Origin: Dactylorhiza incarnata | Taxonomy: Eukaryota; Streptophyta; Magnoliopsida; Asparagales; Orchidaceae | DNA: 64,000 nucleotides | NCBI GenBank assembly: GCA_033032865.1 | Contig: JAWHQI010000074.1 | Coordinates: 9,976,501-10,040,500 of the forward strand | Direction of reading: 5' to 3' | Part shown: positions 20,790 through 31,786 of the stretch, in pieces | Numbering within the stretch: position 1 is the first letter of the stretch | How the letters are laid out: every line of letters starts with the position of its first letter | Notes under the pieces: generated by a model | Databases searched by the model: none | What the model saw: the letters and a program-made list of their open reading frames with translations, nothing else | Told to the model about the DNA's origin: nothing | Position numbers and translations under genes: made by a program

Positions 20790-23014
20790 ATGGCGTCGAA
20801 GAAGAATGATGAGAAACTCCCTTCCGGAGCAGAGCTTCTGAAAGGAGGTTTTGAGTAGACAGAGGAAGACCTGGATATGGTTATAACTCTTCTATACGCA
20901 TCTGAACTAGAATTCCTTCTCACAGAGCCGACCCGTATCTACTATTCAGCCGTTTCTGCATTCCTTGAAAACACAATACTTCACAAATCAGAAAAGGAAA
21001 TCTGAACCATTGTGTTTGGGCAGCACATTCAAATGACGGCTGAAAGTCTATCCGCAGTGCTACAACTTATTACCTTTGAAAAGGATGAGACAGAAGAAGA
21101 TGTCACTGACTACGATGTCTATGAAGGATTGAAATGGTGTAGTTTCGAAACCAAACCCTACGACAGCCTGCAGAGAATGCAAATGAATAGGCAAGGCAAA
21201 CTACTGACAAACATCATTGGAAAGGTACTGATCTGTAAGACCGGCTTGCATGATCGAGTCTCAAAAGAAATGTTTGAGATTATGGTCAGAGTAATCATAA
21301 ATAAGAGGACTGATTGGGGAAAGTTATTGTTCGACATGATTGCAGACAACCTCAACTCTCCAAAATTTGGAAGAATACTATCCTTATATCTCTCGAATAC
21401 CATCCTACATCTCCTAAAGGTTTCAGAATCATTTCCTCTCCATTATCTTAAGAAAATAGATGTCAGGACAGTAATCAGGTGGGAGAAAAGGTTTACAAAG
21501 AATGATGCAAGTGAGTCTTTTGATCAAGGCCCAAAGTCCCTTGTCACAGAATCTCAAGTGCCTCAAGAATCCCTGACTCCAGTTGAGGGGGAGCCTGCAA
21601 GAGAAGAAATCCCAAGAGTGGATAGTCCTCTTAATCATCAAGAAGCAGTGGATCCAGCTCATCTGGAGCTCCCTGCAAGAGCCCCAAACAGTCATCCAGA
21701 TGCTGAATGCTCAACTTCTATGCTTCATGTTCTTCAGCATCTGGATGACTGCAAGTGGAAGCAGTCATCCAGAAGCTGCAAATCATAGAAGTTGATCCAC
21801 ATCATCTACCCAACACAACTCCCACAGTTCCATTACCTGATTTCATGTTCCACATGGAAAGCCTGTTGAACAGACAAAGAGAACAATTTGAAACCTATGT
21901 ACATCAGGTTATCACAAGCTGCATAAATGATCTTTCTGCCAGGATAGATGTCCTTCAACAAGATATTCAGCACATAAATCATCAGAATACAAATGTGTAT
22001 CACACAACTGCCAATGCTATTGCTAACACAGGAAATGAAATAGTACATATCAATGAAGCAACCCGTCTGCTTGGACAACATCTTATTATTGTGCTGGATA
22101 GAATGAACACTCTCAGAGCTAATCAACAAGCAATTATTGCGAATCAGGGTGACTCCTTCAATGACTTTGAAGATGCAGTAAATACTCCACTTCAAAGAAT
22201 TTCATCCTCTGCTCAAGTAACTCAGGAGCTTGTGGACAATGTAGGGGAAACATTACTGCATCAGTTTCAAGTAACCCAAGATCATTTATCAAATTCTTTC
22301 CATCAAACTGTAAGGGCATCTTAGGGAACTCTCATGGATGCCATTGGCAATCTAAATAACCTCCTGGCCAGACAACTTCAAGCTTATCAGGCATCCATCT
22401 CTAAAGAAATATTTTCAGAAGCTAGAAAGGGGGAGATAATGTCAAGCCACCATGCCATGTGGCTAGCTAATGAAGTCAGATTCTCCATGGAGCTTGAACC
22501 TATTGAATATGGGATTGTCTATCAACATCCAATTCCTGACTATCAACACCCCATTCCTGAAGGCAATCTCCCTGCAGAAGCTCCTCACAGTGCAATGCCT
22601 GAGGCCCCTGAAGAAGAGTATCAAGTGCCTGAGAACTATAAGAAATATTTTGTTGATGAGCTTGCAAGTGGAAGCAGGAAAATCAGGAAAAGAAAAAGGC
22701 ATTCTATTTACCCTGAGGAGCTAGAAGCTAAAAGGAGGATAATGGAAGAGGTTAGGAAAAATCCAAACTTTGAAGAATGGAGCCCTTGCTCTAGAGAAAT
22801 CATTTTAAATACCTGTAATCTGTTCCAACAAGGAAAGCATGATAGGGGCTCATTTTACAGCTCAGATGAATGGCACAAATATGAAATGAGTGAAGCTGAT
22901 AAAAGGGTGTATTGGGACAAGATAAAAAGGGGAGATATGTCAGTACCAACACATGTACCTCTCAGATATCATCCCAAGCCCTTTAACTACTTTGAAAAGC
23001 AAAGGCAGAAATAG
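20790..23014 (+). pseudogene. Sirevirus-type extra (env-like) ORF, broken
   Basis: An ATG at 20790 opens a frame with stops at 20856 and 21003. It then runs open from 21012 to 21788, shifts frame near 21750, runs to a stop at 22324, and continues in that frame from 22334 to 23014. In total it would span about 740 codons. Position after RNase H and before the 3' LTR fits the extra ORF of Sireviruses, often called envelope-like. I see no signal peptide or obvious transmembrane segment, so an envelope role is unproven. The middle part (about 21850-22320) is rich in heptad-like hydrophobics (possible coiled coil). The C-terminal part is basic (SRKIRKRKRH) and contains a direct YQHPIP repeat. The assignment rests on position and general character, not a domain match. 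Confidence 0.6.
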
Positions 23015-23778
23015 AAAGAAGCTGAGCAATCAAAGAAAGCAGGACCTTCTGAAAAAGGCAAAGATATTCAAGAGGATTGAAAAGAAGAAGGATTTTAGAA
23101 ATCACTTGCACACCTTTATGCCTTACATTCATGTATCTGATATATATTATTAATGTATTGGACTATCATAAATTAACATATGCAGTGATCATTTGCCAAA
23201 TTTATTGTCAATTATTATATTTACTAGAATGGCCTATCTATACTTATAAGTTCTGGCTTCTTCAAATATGAGGAGATTATTGGATATTATGCCTTCAATA
23301 TCTCTAGATTTGAAGAAGAAACTCAAGTATAGATAAGTCAAGTTATTTTTGATATTGTATTTAAGTTCATGATCTGACAGATACATCAAAGCTACATCAC
23401 TCAGCAGAAGAATCGTGGAGTAAAGTATCATGTCGTCGAAACAATTTTGACGATATCGTATTGATAGAAGCACATCGTCTTGAAGGATGAAGAAAGCTTG
23501 TCGTAGATAAAGTTAAGTTCATATGTCGACGACATCGTCGTGAAGAAAGCTTGTCGTAGATAAAGCTAAAGATCAGATATCGACAACACCATGTTGAAGA
23601 AAGCTCATCGCAGACACAGCTAAGATATCTCCACGGTATCGTCTAGAAGAAGCAATCTCATGGAGATATCCAGCCAAGTACTGAAGAAGAAGAAAGTATA
23701 TCGACGACATCATCGTGAAGCATATCTATTGATCAAGACGATATCATCTTGAAGGAACAATATCGTCGTGACAGTTAC
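23015..23778 (+). repeat. Copia 3' end: probable PPT and U3 part of the 3' LTR
   Basis: Purine-rich stretches near 23070-23095 (TTGAAAAGAAGAAGGATTTT) are PPT candidates, but I cannot fix the LTR start because the 5' LTR is off-window. From 23420 on there are many CGTCGACG-like and CATCGTC/GACGATA motifs in both orientations, similar to the palindromic U3 motifs known in Sireviruses. Element C is inserted after 23778. Confidence 0.5.
23774..23778. repeat. Target-site duplication of element C (left copy)
   Basis: GTTAC at 23774-23778 against GTTGC at 34340-34344, one substitution. Confidence 0.75.
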
Positions 23779-26327
23779 TGTAACGCCCCTGAATTTTCGG
23801 CTATTAATCTATTTATATTGATGACGTTATTATGATGTAGGGCGTTACATTAGCGCGGAGTTAGCAGAGCGCCGTCACTGTGCGTTTTTGTATCCGTTGG
23901 GTCGCGTCGACCAAATTTTGAGACTACCCGGAATTGGAAAATTTTATGTTAGGAAATTAGATTATTTAATTTTAGAAATAACTTGTTAAAGTTTCGTGGC
24001 GTTCAGAGCAAATTTGAAGCCTCGGTGAATTTTCAAAGTTTGTATATTTATCCATCGCCGTAAACTTCAGAAATTTATATCTCGAGAACGGTACGTCGGA
24101 TTTTGATTTCAACTTCACCGTTGGATTCGTAGCGTCGCCGTTCACCTTTGGGGCGATTTTCGTCATCCTCGGCATTCGTTTAAATTTTTGATAATAATGT
24201 AACATTATTAAATTAGTATTATATTTATTAATGATGTTAATATATATATGAAGATAAAAGCTCACGGGAGATCCAAAATTTGGCTCTCGGGAAATCTAAA
24301 CCTACACACGGGAGATCCAAAATTTGGCTCTCGGGAAATCTAAACCTACTCACGGGAAATCCAAAATCTCAATCTCGGGAATCCAAAATTTTACTCCGCG
24401 TGAAATCCATTCCTCCCGTTAATAATCTATAATAAATATTATGATTATTTTTATTATTATCAATTTTATGTTATCTATATATATAGCATCCTCCTTCCGT
24501 AAAGTCCCTGTTCCTTCTTCTTCCCCGGTCTTTTAGCGAGTCTGCGAGAGACGTCTTCCGTGAACCTTCAGATCGCCGCCGCCGGAGCGCCGGAGCTCGA
24601 AATCTTCGCCAGAGCATAGATTTGGAAAGCTCTCGCCGAGCTCTTCGCGTGTGCGGTAAGTATTTCGAGTTTCGTAGATTTTTGAGGTTGGAGTCGGTAG
24701 CCCTAATCTTCTTTTTCTCCCCAAAAGTTTCAGAAATTGTTCCTCGAGGTTTTCTAGCGGTCAATCTGCGACGAGGGGCGAGTCAGAGGCCGTCTTCTTC
24801 GAAAAATTTGAGGCAAGTGGTGGACTCTTCCCCCTTGCCACGTTATTGTTCCTTTTATTTATTCACCGTTATTGCTTCCATCTAATTAGGCAGAATATAC
24901 TATATGTAGAGATTATTTTCGGCTAAAGAATCGTGTATCCGACCGGCTAGTCTCGTAATTTGTCAAAATCATCAAAATACCCTTAAGGTAGATTCGCCGA
25001 TTTCGTTATAGTTAAGTTTGTCGAATTCGCCGATAGGTTTAGGCTTTCGCCGACGTCGTCTTGTGCCTTAGATTGTATCTTCGCTAAGTGTCTTTGCGAT
25101 TCGTCGATAGTATTTCGACGAATTCGTCGATAAGATTGGGTTTCCTCACGGAATTGTTTCTGGGTTTTTCCGGTGGTGTCTGTCTTGGTCAGGGTTTGGT
25201 GAGTCTCTATTTCCCAGTTGGTTGTTTTGGACGGTGGATGGTCGAAATGGCCACCACTAGTACCGGGTTGTTTTTCCGTGGATGGGTAGACTGTTGGTTG
25301 GTGGACTGTAAACCACCGCCGCAGTGTTTTTGTTCCTCGGGGGTTTTAGTCTGATGGTTGGTTGGAAAGAATGCCTCCGCCTCAGTACTGTTTTTGGCTG
25401 GGATAGTGATTCACTCCTTGGGCAATTCGACATTTTTCCTTCTTAGGATATTGTTGTAGCACAACTTTGACCGCACTTCGTGCCAGTTTTTCCCTTACTT
25501 GTGGATATTTATTTGATGTGCTGACGTTTACAGCTGTTCCTAGTGGGTTGGAAAACCTCCTTTGGTTGAGTTTCTCTTACTCTCTGATTTTTATGCCTTG
25601 TGCTGAGGCATTCTTTTCTTTTGAATGCCTCAGGTTTGGACCAGTAGCAGGTGGAGCTGACCGAGTTCTGTTTCTCCAGTCTTGCAGTTGTTGTTTTCTT
25701 GCTTTTGTCTTGAGAGGTAGATTGCTGGTTTCTTTTGAGACTTGTTAAGGTTATGGGTTCGTGTCAGGTTGTTGACGCTCATAGCCTGAGATCTTTTATG
25801 TTAGACTTATCTTGCTGTTTTTATGCTACTGCCGTTGTTTGGTTTTTATGCAATTGCTCCCTGGGAAGGTTTTATGTTAGGATGCATAGTAGTTATTTTA
25901 TATACAAAACTGCATAATATCTCCTATATGACATCCCTTTTAAAACCATCATCACTCTATTTTTGAAGCCCGGAAAAGAAATTCTTTTTACTTATACCTA
26001 ATATAGAAGTTGCATATCATTAGAATGCTGGTTAGTTCATCGTGCTCATGTAGGTTAAATTAAAGTAAATTATGTATTTTCCGCTGCGTAAACCTATACT
26101 TTCTTATTTATGGACTAGTTGATCCATTAAACCGAGGGACACGGTAATTGAAAACCTTAAACTTAAGTTATGTTTTAAAACATAAAGTTCATGACTTTCT
26201 AAAGAAAAGTGTGAAGTTAGAGCCGCATGAGCGTCTGCAGTTGTCCCCTGCATGACGTGGCATCATGACGCGTATTTTCTCTTACTCTGACGTATTATTT
26301 AATACGGAGAAAATGCGGGTTGTGACA
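23779..26327 (+). repeat. Element C 5' LTR (2549 bp)
   Basis: Near-identical in layout to 31787-34339. It contains a 44-bp tandem repeat (24263-24400, about 2.5 units around CACGGGAGATCCAAAATTTGG), a possible TATA box (CTATATATATAGC, 24475-24487) and a good splice-donor sequence (GGTAAGTA) near 24655. Short open frames at 24622-24885, 25088-25354 and 25467-25748 recur in the other LTR and look non-genic. Confidence 0.93.
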
Positions 26328-26329
26328 GT

Positions 26330-26341
26330 TGGTATCAGAGC
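26330..26341 (+). other. Element C primer binding site (initiator tRNA-Met)
   Basis: TGGTATCAGAGC, an exact match to the common plant site, two bases after the LTR. Confidence 0.92.
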
Positions 26342-26488
26342 TAGGTTTGTTCGACAAGTTGGTCGAGCGACTAATTCTGATATAGTTTAGTTATTTGGTT
26401 TCATTGCATACACACACCGATGTGTCATCAGTACGTCTTGGCTGAAGCATGAACACTACACTCATAGCATGATAAGAAGTATACGGGG

Positions 26489-26518
26489 CATATTATGTAG
26501 TATGGGATGCATAATATG
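26489..26518 (+). other. Element C leader hairpin 1
   Basis: Stem CATATTATG/CATAATATG, 9 bp perfect, with loop TAGTATGGGATG. Confidence 0.8.
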
Positions 26519-26550
26519 TGTTTGTATATGGATCCACCACAGGTGGCAAC

Positions 26551-26593
26551 ATGTGACGGTTATGTAGTATGGGATGCATAACCATCATCACAT
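26551..26593 (+). other. Element C leader hairpin 2
   Basis: Core stem GGTTATG/CATAACC around the same loop, with an outer ATGTGA/TCACAT stem separated by a small internal loop. Confidence 0.78.
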
Positions 26594-26630
26594 GGATGCC
26601 CATTAGCACGTTTTCTTTTTCGTTACATGC

Positions 26631-26660
26631 AATATTATGTAGTATGGGATGCATAATATT
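26631..26660 (+). other. Element C leader hairpin 3
   Basis: Stem AATATTATG/CATAATATT, 9 bp perfect, with the same 12-nt loop. Confidence 0.8.
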
Positions 26661-27012
26661 TCATGTGTACGCCGCTCATAACATGCATTAAGGCTTTTCT
26701 TAGAATGCATAGCACAACATACATATCATAACATCGCATAAAGCACACGTGCCAAGCTAAAGATTTACATGATGACATTCGTACACACATGATTTGAAAA
26801 GAAGGTTTAAACATTCATACATCCATGTGTCTTGCACAAGAGTCAAAGGATGACAGTATATCATCCTAAGTTAAAGCATAACATCATTTGTATAAAATCC
26901 CAGAGCAAGGTAGTAGCTAGAGCAAGTGTTTTTCCTGTTTGGTTAGAGCTCAGTTGAGTAGTTCTAGTTCCAAGTTAGGGTTTTGATGAGCCTTTTGTTC
27001 GTGTTTATAGTG

Positions 27013-28245
27013 ATGTCGAAGAGACGTGTTGCGACGAGGTCGACTCCCCAATTGGAGGGTGAGTCTTCGGGTGCGCAGAGTAATGCCATGATGGAGAGTC
27101 TGCGACAGAGTAATGAGGCTCTATCAAGGCAGTTAGTTGCGATGCAATCGCAGATTGAGACGTTGATGACTGCGGCTGCAGCGCAGCAGCCTGTGGTGCA
27201 GGACCCTGTAGTGGAACAGACTGTGCATGTTCCTCCCGCTCCTTTGGTGCCTCCAGTTCTGCTGCCACCAGAGATGAACTTCATATCGCATTTACAACGG
27301 TTAGGACCTCCTACATTTGACGGGAGGGCAGATTTTATGGCATTGGATGACTGGTTCGTTGCCATTGAGGAGATGTTTTTGTACTCGGGAATCTCTGCTG
27401 ACCAAAAGGTGATGGTCGCCGCTTACCAGCTAAAGGGACTTGCTAAGGGCTGGTGGATCAGAGAAAGAGAAAGTCTTGTAGACGGATGTTCGTGGGAGTC
27501 ATTTAAGGCGATGGTGATGAAGAAGTTCCTGTCGTCGGTCGAGCAAGACTGTCTGATGGATAATTTTCTGCACCTAAAGCAAAGGCAACTCACGGTTAGT
27601 GAGTATGAGATCGAATCCAGTAAGCTAAGCAGATTTGCTCCAGATTTAGTGGCTTCTGAGGCAGGGAGAGTGAAGCGATTTCTCGGAGGACTTCGTAGCG
27701 ACGTTCAGCAATTGGCTAGCGCATACAGATCTGAAAGTTATGCTGAAGTAGTAGAAGCAGCGTTGAAAGTCGAGGCTATCGACAACGCCAAGAATAGATG
27801 CGCGTTGATGAGGAAGGATAAGAGAAAGGTCGAAGAGGGGGAAAGCCCCAAGGTATCTAACCCTGCCCCAAAGAAGAGGAGTGGTGAAGTTTGTAGTTTC
27901 TGTGGTCGCCCTGGCCATCCGTTTGAGAAATGCTTCAAAAGGTTGGGAGCTAAGAAACAGCAGCAAGTGTCGGCAATACAGAGCACTCCCAGAGGAGATT
28001 TGACATATACCTTCTGTAAGCGAAAGGGGCACGATGTTGCTCATTGCTGGTCTAAAGATAAAGTGTGTTTTCAGTGCGGACAGAAGGGGCACGTTAAGAC
28101 TAAATGCCCGTGTTTTCAGCCTACTCTACAGCCGGTGCCGCTTCAGGCCTTGCCGCCGCCGCAACATCAGGATAGAGGAAACGGCAAGTTGAACGTGATG
28201 ACTAGGGAAGAAGCTCAGAATTCCACCCAAGTTATTTCAGGTTAG
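27013..28245 (+). CDS. gag: Element C Gag, 410 aa
   Basis: The likely start is the ATG at 27013 (MSKRRVATRS); the frame is open a little upstream, including an ATG at 26986. The protein has an N-terminal linker with a coiled segment (SLRQSNEALSRQLVAMQSQIETLM) and a retrotransposon Gag capsid domain (FDGRADFMALDDWFVAIEEMF through LKVEAIDNAKNRC). A basic linker and zinc knuckles follow (CSFCGRPGHPFEKC about residues 294-307; a middle one whose first Cys is replaced, TYTFCKRKGHDVAHC; CFQCGQKGHVKTKC about 351-364). It forms the particle and binds RNA. The stop codon (28243-28245) lies inside the proposed intron, three bases after the donor, so splicing would extend Gag into Pol. Confidence 0.9.
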   Translation: MSKRRVATRSTPQLEGESSGAQSNAMMESLRQSNEALSRQLVAMQSQIETLMTAAAAQQPVVQDPVVEQTVHVPPAPLVPPVLLPPEMNFISHLQRLGPPTFDGRADFMALDDWFVAIEEMFLYSGISADQKVMVAAYQLKGLAKGWWIRERESLVDGCSWESFKAMVMKKFLSSVEQDCLMDNFLHLKQRQLTVSEYEIESSKLSRFAPDLVASEAGRVKRFLGGLRSDVQQLASAYRSESYAEVVEAALKVEAIDNAKNRCALMRKDKRKVEEGESPKVSNPAPKKRSGEVCSFCGRPGHPFEKCFKRLGAKKQQQVSAIQSTPRGDLTYTFCKRKGHDVAHCWSKDKVCFQCGQKGHVKTKCPCFQPTLQPVPLQALPPPQHQDRGNGKLNVMTREEAQNSTQVISG

Positions 28246-28318
28246 ACTTTAATTTAACTCTTAGCCTTTATCCTTAGTCTCGTTTTCCGAGCGGTTAGTT
28301 ACGTATTCGATTTTATAG
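28241..28318 (+). other. Proposed gag/pol intron of element C, 78 nt
   Basis: Donor CAG|GTTAGA, acceptor TTTTATAG|G. It contains the Gag stop and further stops. Removing 78 nt (26 x 3) joins Gag and Pol in one frame within a glycine codon. Elements D and E have an equivalent intron at the same codon. Confidence 0.65.
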
Positions 28319-31300
28319 GAGAATTTAAGGTAAAGAACCGTTGGGCGCGCGTTCTGTTCGATTCTGGTGCTACCCACTCGTTCGTGGCTAGGACTTTTGT
28401 AGAGCGTCATCATTTGATCCTCGATCAGATTGGCGATGCGTTTCGCGTTAAGTTTCCTTCTGGCGACTCCGTGGTGTCGAACCAGGGTATCCAGAAATGT
28501 CCTATCCTCTTAGGAGACTTCTTAGCTTTTGCGGATTTGAAGGTGTTAGACCTGGAAGATTTTGATGTGATTCTGGGCATGGACTGGTTGTCTAGATATG
28601 ATGCGGTTATCCAATGCAAGGTTAAGCGTTTGGACTTCATGATGGACAACGGTCAACCCATGAGTGTGTATGGTTTTCCACGCCAGGATTCCTCGATTAT
28701 TTCTGCGGTATGTGCTCGGAAACTCTTAGATTCCGGTTGTTTTGCTTACTTTGTTTCTATGTTAGAAACTGTCAGCGTTTTGCCGTGTATCGAGGATGTT
28801 CCTGTGGTGCGAGAGTTTCCCGATGTTTTCCCGATCAGTCTTCCTGGTCTTCCGCCTGAGAGAGATGTGGAGTTCGTTATCGATCTCGAGCCTGGTACTC
28901 GTCCAATTGCTAAGGCACCGTACCGTATGGCCCCACGTGAGCTGGAAGAGTTGCGTACCCAGTTAGATGAACTGTTGCAGTGTGGTTTCATTAGGCCAAG
29001 TTCTTCGCCCTGGGGTGCTCCAGTATTGTTTGTGAAAAAGAAAGATGGTTCTATGAGGTTGTGCATAGACTATAGGGAATTGAATAAGGTAACCATTAAG
29101 AACAGATATCCGTTGCCGCGTATAGATGATTTATTTGATCAGTTGCGTGGTAGTTCGGTGTTTTCAAAGATCGATCTTCGTTCAGGTTATCATCAGTTGA
29201 GGATCCGTGAGTCGGACGTTCCTCGGACTGCCTTTCGTTCCCGTTATGGTCACTTTGAATTCCTAGTGATGTCATTTGGTTTGACAAATGCACCCTCTGC
29301 GTTCATGGATATGATGAATTGAGTGTTCAAGGACTTCTTAGACCATTTCGTAGTAGTTTTCATCGATGATGTGTTGGTGTATTCAAGAAGTGCGGAGGAG
29401 CATGCTACGCATTTGCGTTTAGTATTGTCTACTCTAAGAGAACACAAGTTGTATGCGAAGTTGAGTAAGTGCGAATTCTGGCTTTCGCAAGTGTCTTTCC
29501 TGGGTCATGTGGTAAGCAAAGATGGAATTTCTGTAGACCCAGCAAAGATTTCTGCTGTTTTGGATTGGAAGACGCCTACAATGCCTAAGGAGATAAGGAG
29601 TTTCTTAGGGTTGGCAGGTTATTATAGAAGGTTTGTGCAAGGATTTTCGGTGCTGTCAGCACCTCTGACTAAGCTTACCCAAAAGAGTACAGCATTCGTT
29701 TGGAGTGATAAGTGCGAGGAAGACTTTCAGGAATTGAAAAGAAGATTGTGCACCGCTCCTGTTTTGGCTTTACCGACCAAAGGAGTAGAGTATGCCGTTT
29801 ATGTGGACGCATCTCATGTTGGACTAGGTTGTGTTTTGATGCAAGAAGGAAAGGTGATCGCTTATGGGTCAAGACAATTGAAAGTTCATGAAAGGAATTA
29901 CCCTACGCATGACTTAGAATTTGCTGCAGTGATTTATGCCTTGAAGCTTTGGAGACATCTTCTTTCTGGAGTGTCATGCAAGATTTTTACAGATCACAAG
30001 AGTTTGAAGTATGTATTTACCCAGAAAGAATTGAATTTGCGCCAGCGCAGATGGTTGGAGTATGTGGCGGATTATGAAGTTGATATCCTATATCATCCGG
30101 GTAAGGCTAATGTAGTGGCTGATGCCTTAAGTAGAAAGACCGCGCATGTCTTCAATCTTTCTGTGCAGTCCTTAGTGGAGGAATTTATGTTGATGGATAT
30201 CTCAGTTGGTAGTAGTGCCACGCCTTCGAGTTTAGAAGTTGAAGAGCCTTCTTGGATTACACTTACTAGACTGCATCAGAAGGATGATCCTGATTTGCAG
30301 CATCTCCAGAATAGAACCGAGAAGGGGGAATTACCAGATTTTTCAATTGATGACCAGGATACCTTGAAGTATCGAGGTAGATATTGTATTCCCGCGATTA
30401 AGGATATTCGAACAAAGATCTGTAGTGAAGCGCATGATTCTAGTGTTTCTTATCATCCTGGTTCCACAAAGATGTATAAAGATCTGAAGCAGATTGTTTG
30501 GTGGTCGGGTATGAAGAATGATATTGCTAAGTATGTTTCTGAATGTTATACATGTCAGCGTGTGAAGGCAGATCATAAGAGGCCTGGAGGTAAATTGAAC
30601 CCTTTGGATATTCCAAGCTGGAAGTGGGAGAGTATTTCAATGGACTTCATTACCGGTTTGCCGAGATCTCCCGGAGGTCATGATTCGGTGTGGGTCATAG
30701 TAGACCGCTTGACAAAGTGTGCTCACTTTGTGCCTTTTAAGATCGGATATTCTATGGAGAAAATAGCAGAGCTTTATTTGGATGAGGTCATTAGATTGCA
30801 TGGTGTGCCAGTAAGCATTGTGTCAGATCGAGATTCCAGGTATATGTCTCGTTTCTGGCAGAGTTTGCAGGGAGCTTTGGGCACTGACCTTAGATACTCT
30901 ACCGCTTACCACCCTCAGACAAATGGTCAAACGGAAAGAGTGAATCAGATTTTGGAGGACATGATCAGGTGTTATATTTTGGATCATGGTGGAGCTTGGG
31001 ATAAGCGTCTTGGACTGATGGAGTGTGCATATAATAATAGTTATCAGGAGAGCTTGCAGATGGCCCCCTTTGAGGCTTTGTATGGGAGGCGCTGTAGGAC
31101 TCCCCTATTTTGGGCCGAAGTTGGTGAGAAACTGTTGTTAGGTCCAGAAGCTTTGGAAGAAATGAATGTTGCCGTGACGCATATCCGCGAGAAGCTTCGC
31201 ATTGCTCAGGAGCGATATGAGAAGTATGCTAATCGGAGAAGGGTCGATCTGGAGTTCGCAGTTGGGGACATGGTGTTCTTGAAAGTTTCTCCGATGCCAG

Positions 31301-31677
31301 GTGTTAAAAGATTTGGAAGGAACCACAAGTTGGATCCCCGGTATGTGGGACCTTTCCAGGTGGTTGAGCGCATCGAAGTGTCAGCTTATAGGCTGGATTT
31401 GCCCGCTTCTTTCCCAGGTGTTCACGATGTGTTTCATGTGAGTCAGTTGAGAAAGTGCGTGCGTAGTGATCGTCATGTCCTTGACTCGGTGCCCCAGTTG
31501 CAACCTAATCTGTCCTATGTTGAGGAGCCTGTCCGTATATTAGAGACTCAGGATCGAGTGTTGCGGAAGAAGACAATTCCTATGGTCAAGGTCCTTTGGC
31601 GAAACCAGGACGTCGAGAGCGCGACTTGGGAATTGGAATCTGTTATGAGGACATCTCATCCTCATCCTTTCTCTTGA
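28319..31677 (+). pseudogene. pol: Element C Pol: protease, RT, RNase H, integrase with chromodomain-like tail
   Basis: Domains in order are protease ([10 protein letters not shown] near 28355; DVILGMDWL), RT ([18 protein letters not shown] near 29035; [18 protein letters not shown] near 29360), RNase H ([32 protein letters not shown]) and integrase. The integrase has an HHCC zinc region (HDSS..YHPGS to CYTCQRV, 30434-30560), core D (SMDFITG), D (SDRDSRY) and E ([10 protein letters not shown]), a GPY segment and the tail [17 protein letters not shown]. This order is diagnostic of Ty3/Gypsy, and the tail of chromoviruses. The frame is open throughout except for one TGA at 29320-29322, just before the catalytic FIDD. 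That stop would end RT early, so this copy is one nonsense codon from a full-length frame. Confidence 0.92.
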
Positions 31678-31772
31678 TTACCTCTGGTAAGTGTTTTCAT
31701 TCGAAGTTTTATTTCTCGCTTCTATCTTTTGTAATCGCGATATTCGTTAAAGTTTCGGGACGAAACTTTTTT

Positions 31773-31786
31773 GTAGGGGGAGTGAC
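31773..31786 (+). other. Element C polypurine tract
   Basis: GTAGGGGGAGTGAC immediately before the 3' LTR. Confidence 0.85.

Noticed and set aside
22426..22440. AAAGGGGGAGA inside the env-like ORF as the Copia PPT
   Set aside because: A typical PPT sequence, but coding continues 570 bases beyond it; without the 5' LTR I cannot place the LTR start there.
24655..24662. Good splice donor (GGTAAGTA) in the element C LTR
   Set aside because: Could start a leader intron, but I cannot identify a matching acceptor, so not annotated as an intron.
24622..25748. Open frames inside the element C LTRs (24622-24885, 25088-25354, 25467-25748, repeated at 32634-33761)
   Set aside because: Their conservation is explained by LTR duplication; lengths are short and no domain is seen.
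27005..27986. Minus-strand open frames opposite element C gag (133, 87, 148 and 82 codons)
   Set aside because: Antisense shadows of gag with no independent features.
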